Part shown: positions 63,685 to 64,000 of the stretch, in pieces
Layout of the letters: the number at the start of each line of letters is the position of its first letter
How positions within the stretch are numbered: the first letter of the stretch is position 1
Assembly (NCBI GenBank): GCA_937923405.1
Contig: CALDUY010000005.1
Location: 248,001-312,000, forward strand
Reading direction: 5' to 3'
From: an uncultured Gemmataceae bacterium
GTDB lineage: Bacteria; Planctomycetota; Planctomycetia; Gemmatales; Gemmataceae
Length of the DNA stretch: 64,000 nucleotides
The notes under the pieces: generated by a model
Databases searched by the model: none
Seen by the model: only the letters and a program-made list of their open reading frames with translations
What the model was told of the DNA's origin: nothing
Translations under genes and position numbers: made by a program

Positions 63685-64000
63685 ATGAAAACGTTGGTAC
63701 GCTACCTTCTGTTGGGTTGGTGCAGTGTGATGCTGCTGCCTCCGCCCTGCTGGTGCTATCAGCTGACATCACTAACTAGCTGGGCAAGAGTGGACAGTTC
63801 GATCCCAGCCGAGAGTTGTTGTTCCAACTGCTGTGCTTCCCCACCTCAGCCAAAAGACGCTCCCACGCGAGAACCGCTCATATGGTGCTGCTGCGAAGAG
63901 TTAGTTGGTCCCACTGCGACCAGCGAAGGACGCGTTCCTCGACTTTCACGGCTTGGTGTTCGCCGTGGTAACACCGTTCCAGCTCGTTGCTGCTCCCGAT
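63685..64000 (+). CDS. Cys-rich exported protein (N-terminal part, runs off the window)
   Basis: 105 residues visible, frame open to the window edge. A signal peptide M-K-T-L-V-R-Y-L-L-L-G-W-C-S-V-M-L-L-P-P is followed by clusters of cysteines: C-W-C, C-C-S-N-C-C, W-C-C-C-E-E and R-C-C-S-R. Such density suggests metal binding or disulfide cross-linking outside the cytoplasm. No family is recognised; the C terminus lies outside the window. Confidence 0.65.
   Translation, partial: MKTLVRYLLLGWCSVMLLPPPCWCYQLTSLTSWARVDSSIPAESCCSNCCASPPQPKDAPTREPLIWCCCEELVGPTATSEGRVPRLSRLGVRRGNTVPARCCSR

Overview
The window looks like planctomycete chromosome, most likely from the Gemmataceae or a close relative. 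Five putative exoproteins carry the N-terminal L-E-x-L-E-x-R-x-x-P/L-A signature typical of planctomycete secreted proteins. There are also several membrane-bound Ser/Thr kinases with TPR, FHA or zinc-ribbon parts, two ECF sigma factors (one of the kinase-associated type), a tricorn-like protease and a PUFA/polyketide-type ketosynthase. These taxonomic statements come from reading the sequence, not from a search.

Layout. 1-10.4 kb: edge of a polyketide synthase, a redoxin/flavin-reductase pair, zinc-ribbon membrane proteins, rplU (no rpmA beside it), rhodanese, gamma-glutamyltransferase and a HEAT-repeat protein. 10.7-20.9 kb: tricorn protease, a 600-base intergenic region with REP-like palindromes, a large kinase-TPR protein with a secreted partner, and panB converging on it. 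21-26.2 kb: a co-directional signalling set of coiled-coil protein, FHA protein, six-helix membrane kinase, membrane protein and ECF sigma factor. 26.2-40.7 kb: a minus-strand block with a kinase-TPR gene, one very large exoprotein gene and an ECF sigma factor. The kinase is split by two frameshifts and the exoprotein by two in-frame TAG codons and two frameshifts, while the sigma factor is intact.

40.9-46.2 kb is the most unusual regulatory part. A small diverged CsrA-like protein is followed by a CheB-CheR-PAS-histidine kinase-receiver protein. Facing it is a CsrA domain fused to a receiver domain, and the start of that gene lies under a hairpin with a textbook CsrA target (GGA in the loop, overlapping the ribosome-binding site). 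I regard this as the best candidate for an undescribed system: phospho-controlled CsrA with autoregulation.

46.4-54 kb: two tRNA-Ser genes 6 bases apart, glutamate dehydrogenase, MsrA, transketolase, a truncated Pnkp (RNA-repair kinase) remnant, a YiiX-like NlpC/P60 protein and a redoxin-like secreted protein. 54-57.5 kb: a more AT-rich island with two tandem paralogous beta-repeat exoproteins, each closed by a clear terminator and sharing a GC-rich leader box. 57.6-64 kb: a SAM methyltransferase, small proteins, an RluA-type pseudouridine synthase, a NIDO/Ig-like exoprotein and the start of a Cys-rich secreted protein.
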